Source: Maritimibacter harenae
GTDB taxonomy: Bacteria > Pseudomonadota > Alphaproteobacteria > Rhodobacterales > Rhodobacteraceae
Length of the DNA: 64,000 nucleotides
Direction: 5' to 3'
Assembly: GCF_009882975.1 (NCBI RefSeq)
Contig: NZ_WTUX01000005.1
Span: 43,687-107,686, forward strand
Shown here: piece after piece, positions 63,386 to 64,000 of the stretch
Numbering within the stretch: position 1 is the first letter of the stretch
Layout of the letters: every line of letters begins with the position of its first letter
The notes under the pieces: generated by a model
Database searches by the model: none
What the model was told of the DNA's origin: nothing
The model's input: the letters and a program-made list of their open reading frames with translations, nothing else
Position numbers and translations under genes: made by a program

Positions 63386-63425
63386 GTGAATGGTTGGGTC
63401 TCGGTTTTGGCCGATACCCATTCAC
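63386..63425. repeat. inverted repeat GTGAATGG/CCATTCAC upstream of DUF4260 gene
   Basis: Perfect 8-base arms (63386-63393 and 63418-63425) with a 24-base spacer holding GGGTCTCGGTTTTGG. Between the flavin reductase stop and the DUF4260 RBS. Could be an operator or an RNA hairpin. Confidence 0.45.
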
Positions 63426-63462
63426 GAGGCGAAAGGCCATGATGGCGTCGAAAGGAGCCATC

Positions 63463-63864
63463 ATGACCGACACCGCCAGCTTTCCCGGCACCGCGCACCG
63501 GCGCGCCCCGCTCGACGCCGCCCAGATTCTGCACCTCAAGCTCGAAGGGCTCGCATTGGCGGTCATAGGCCTCTGGCTATTCGCGGATACGGGCGCAAGC
63601 TGGTGGCTGTTCGCCACGCTGATCCTGGTCCCGGATCTCAGCGCGTTGGGCTATCTCGCCGGGCCGCGCCGGGGCGCGGTCTTCTACAACCTCGCGCATG
63701 TCTTCACGCTGCCCGCCTTGACGATCGGCGTGGGCTGGGTGTCGGGCACGTCACTCGTCGTGGCGGTCGGGGCGATCTGGTGGTGCCATGTCGCGATCGA
63801 CCGGGCGGTGGGATACGGGCTGAAGGCGAAGGACGGCTTCGACCGGACGCATCTGTCGCTTTGA
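63463..63864 (+). CDS. DUF4260 family membrane protein
   Basis: 133 residues from the ATG at 63463, with GAAAGGAG 6 bases upstream; frames starting 8 and 23 codons earlier lack it. About four membrane segments: LEGLALAVIGLWLFADTGASWWLFATLILVPDLSALGYLAG, then VFYNLAHVFTLPALTIGVGW, then LVVAVGAIWWCHVAIDRAVGYGLK. This matches DUF4260, short membrane proteins of unknown function. Its stop is followed by the CTAGAATC array. Confidence 0.8.
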   Translation: MTDTASFPGTAHRRAPLDAAQILHLKLEGLALAVIGLWLFADTGASWWLFATLILVPDLSALGYLAGPRRGAVFYNLAHVFTLPALTIGVGWVSGTSLVVAVGAIWWCHVAIDRAVGYGLKAKDGFDRTHLSL

Positions 63865-63904
63865 CGGGAGAGCGACCGGGAGCTCTCGTGTCAGGTCGGG
63901 AACT

Positions 63905-63998
63905 CTAGAATCCTAGAATCCTAGAATCCTAGAATCCTAGAATCCTAGAATCCTAGAATCCTAGAATCCTAGAATCCTAGAATCCTAGAATCCTAGAA
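63905..63998. repeat. tandem octamer array, unit CTAGAATC
   Basis: About 11.75 copies of CTAGAATC in direct repeat, perfect throughout, from 63905 to 63998, in a stretch without a gene after the DUF4260 stop. The unit is 37.5% GC against a much higher genome value, and contains the rare tetramer CTAG in each copy. No spacers, so not CRISPR. The array stops at the sequence end as TAGAAAA, so its true length may be truncated or the break may be real. Confidence 0.9.
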
Positions 63999-64000
63999 AA

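Noticed and set aside
63905..63998. The CTAGAATC array as a CRISPR
   Set aside because: Eight-base units directly abutting, with no spacers and no cas genes in the window.

Overview
The window looks like chromosomal DNA of an alphaproteobacterium of the Rhodobacteraceae (roseobacter/Rhodobacter group). The evidence is the high GC content, the gene order hom-glpX-recJ-tRNA-Glu, a betICBA operon, an alphaproteobacterial LexA box (GTTC-N7-GTTC), a LiuR-type operator beside beta-oxidation genes, and small families common in that group (DUF3572, DUF1178, DUF1992, DUF983). There is no CRISPR array, insertion sequence, phage gene or rRNA. One tRNA (Glu, UUC) is present. Coding density is high and many neighbouring genes overlap by ATGA or GTGA.

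Layout. 1-5.5 kb: a hotdog thioesterase tail, a crotonase, then hom, glpX and recJ. 5.5-5.9 kb: a gene-free stretch with inverted repeats, then a promoter and tRNA-Glu. 6.1-11.4 kb: choline sulfate to glycine betaine (betI-betC-betB-betA, minus strand), divergent from a lone peptide-type substrate-binding protein that shares the BetI operator. 13-17.2 kb: signalling, with an H-NOX-like protein, an HNOBA-GGDEF cyclase, gph, DUF3572 and a PleD-like cyclase. 17.2-19.4 kb: an ECF sigma cluster with EF-hand, anti-sigma-like and periplasmic metal-sensor-like proteins. 19.6-24.2 kb: DUF983, NUDIX, an unknown protein, a sulfotransferase and an acyl-CoA synthetase.

24.2-34.6 kb is a polyamine module. 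An ABC importer (binding protein, ATPase, two permeases) runs into a gamma-glutamylputrescine synthetase-like and an oxidase-like gene. Opposite it lie a GntR regulator, a class III aminotransferase and a second oxidase. 34.7-42.2 kb: SRAP, DUF1992, a histidine phosphatase, a 5'-nucleotidase, DUF952, pyrD, ArsC, MATE and two thioesterases. 42.5-50.2 kb: two MerR regulators and a fatty-acid or branched-chain acyl-CoA oxidation cluster (acyl-CoA dehydrogenase, thiolase, bifunctional FadJ/FadB) with two small proteins and a GST. 50.2-64 kb: an SOS-boxed lone imuA, a DsrE-like protein, an aldo/keto reductase, two adjacent lipocalin-like genes, an EamA exporter, metG, NUDIX, DUF1178, a rhamnosyltransferase-like gene, lysC, ptsP, GNAT, a flavin reductase-like protein and DUF4260.

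The least ordinary signals are these. The H-NOX-like protein appears to have lost its heme ligand. Six copies of a composite intergenic repeat sit at gene ends. An octamer array (CTAGAATC, about 11.75 copies) closes the window. imuA has a LexA box but no imuB or dnaE2 beside it. BetI appears to control an orphan binding protein. All function calls come from reading motifs and family resemblance; no database search was run.
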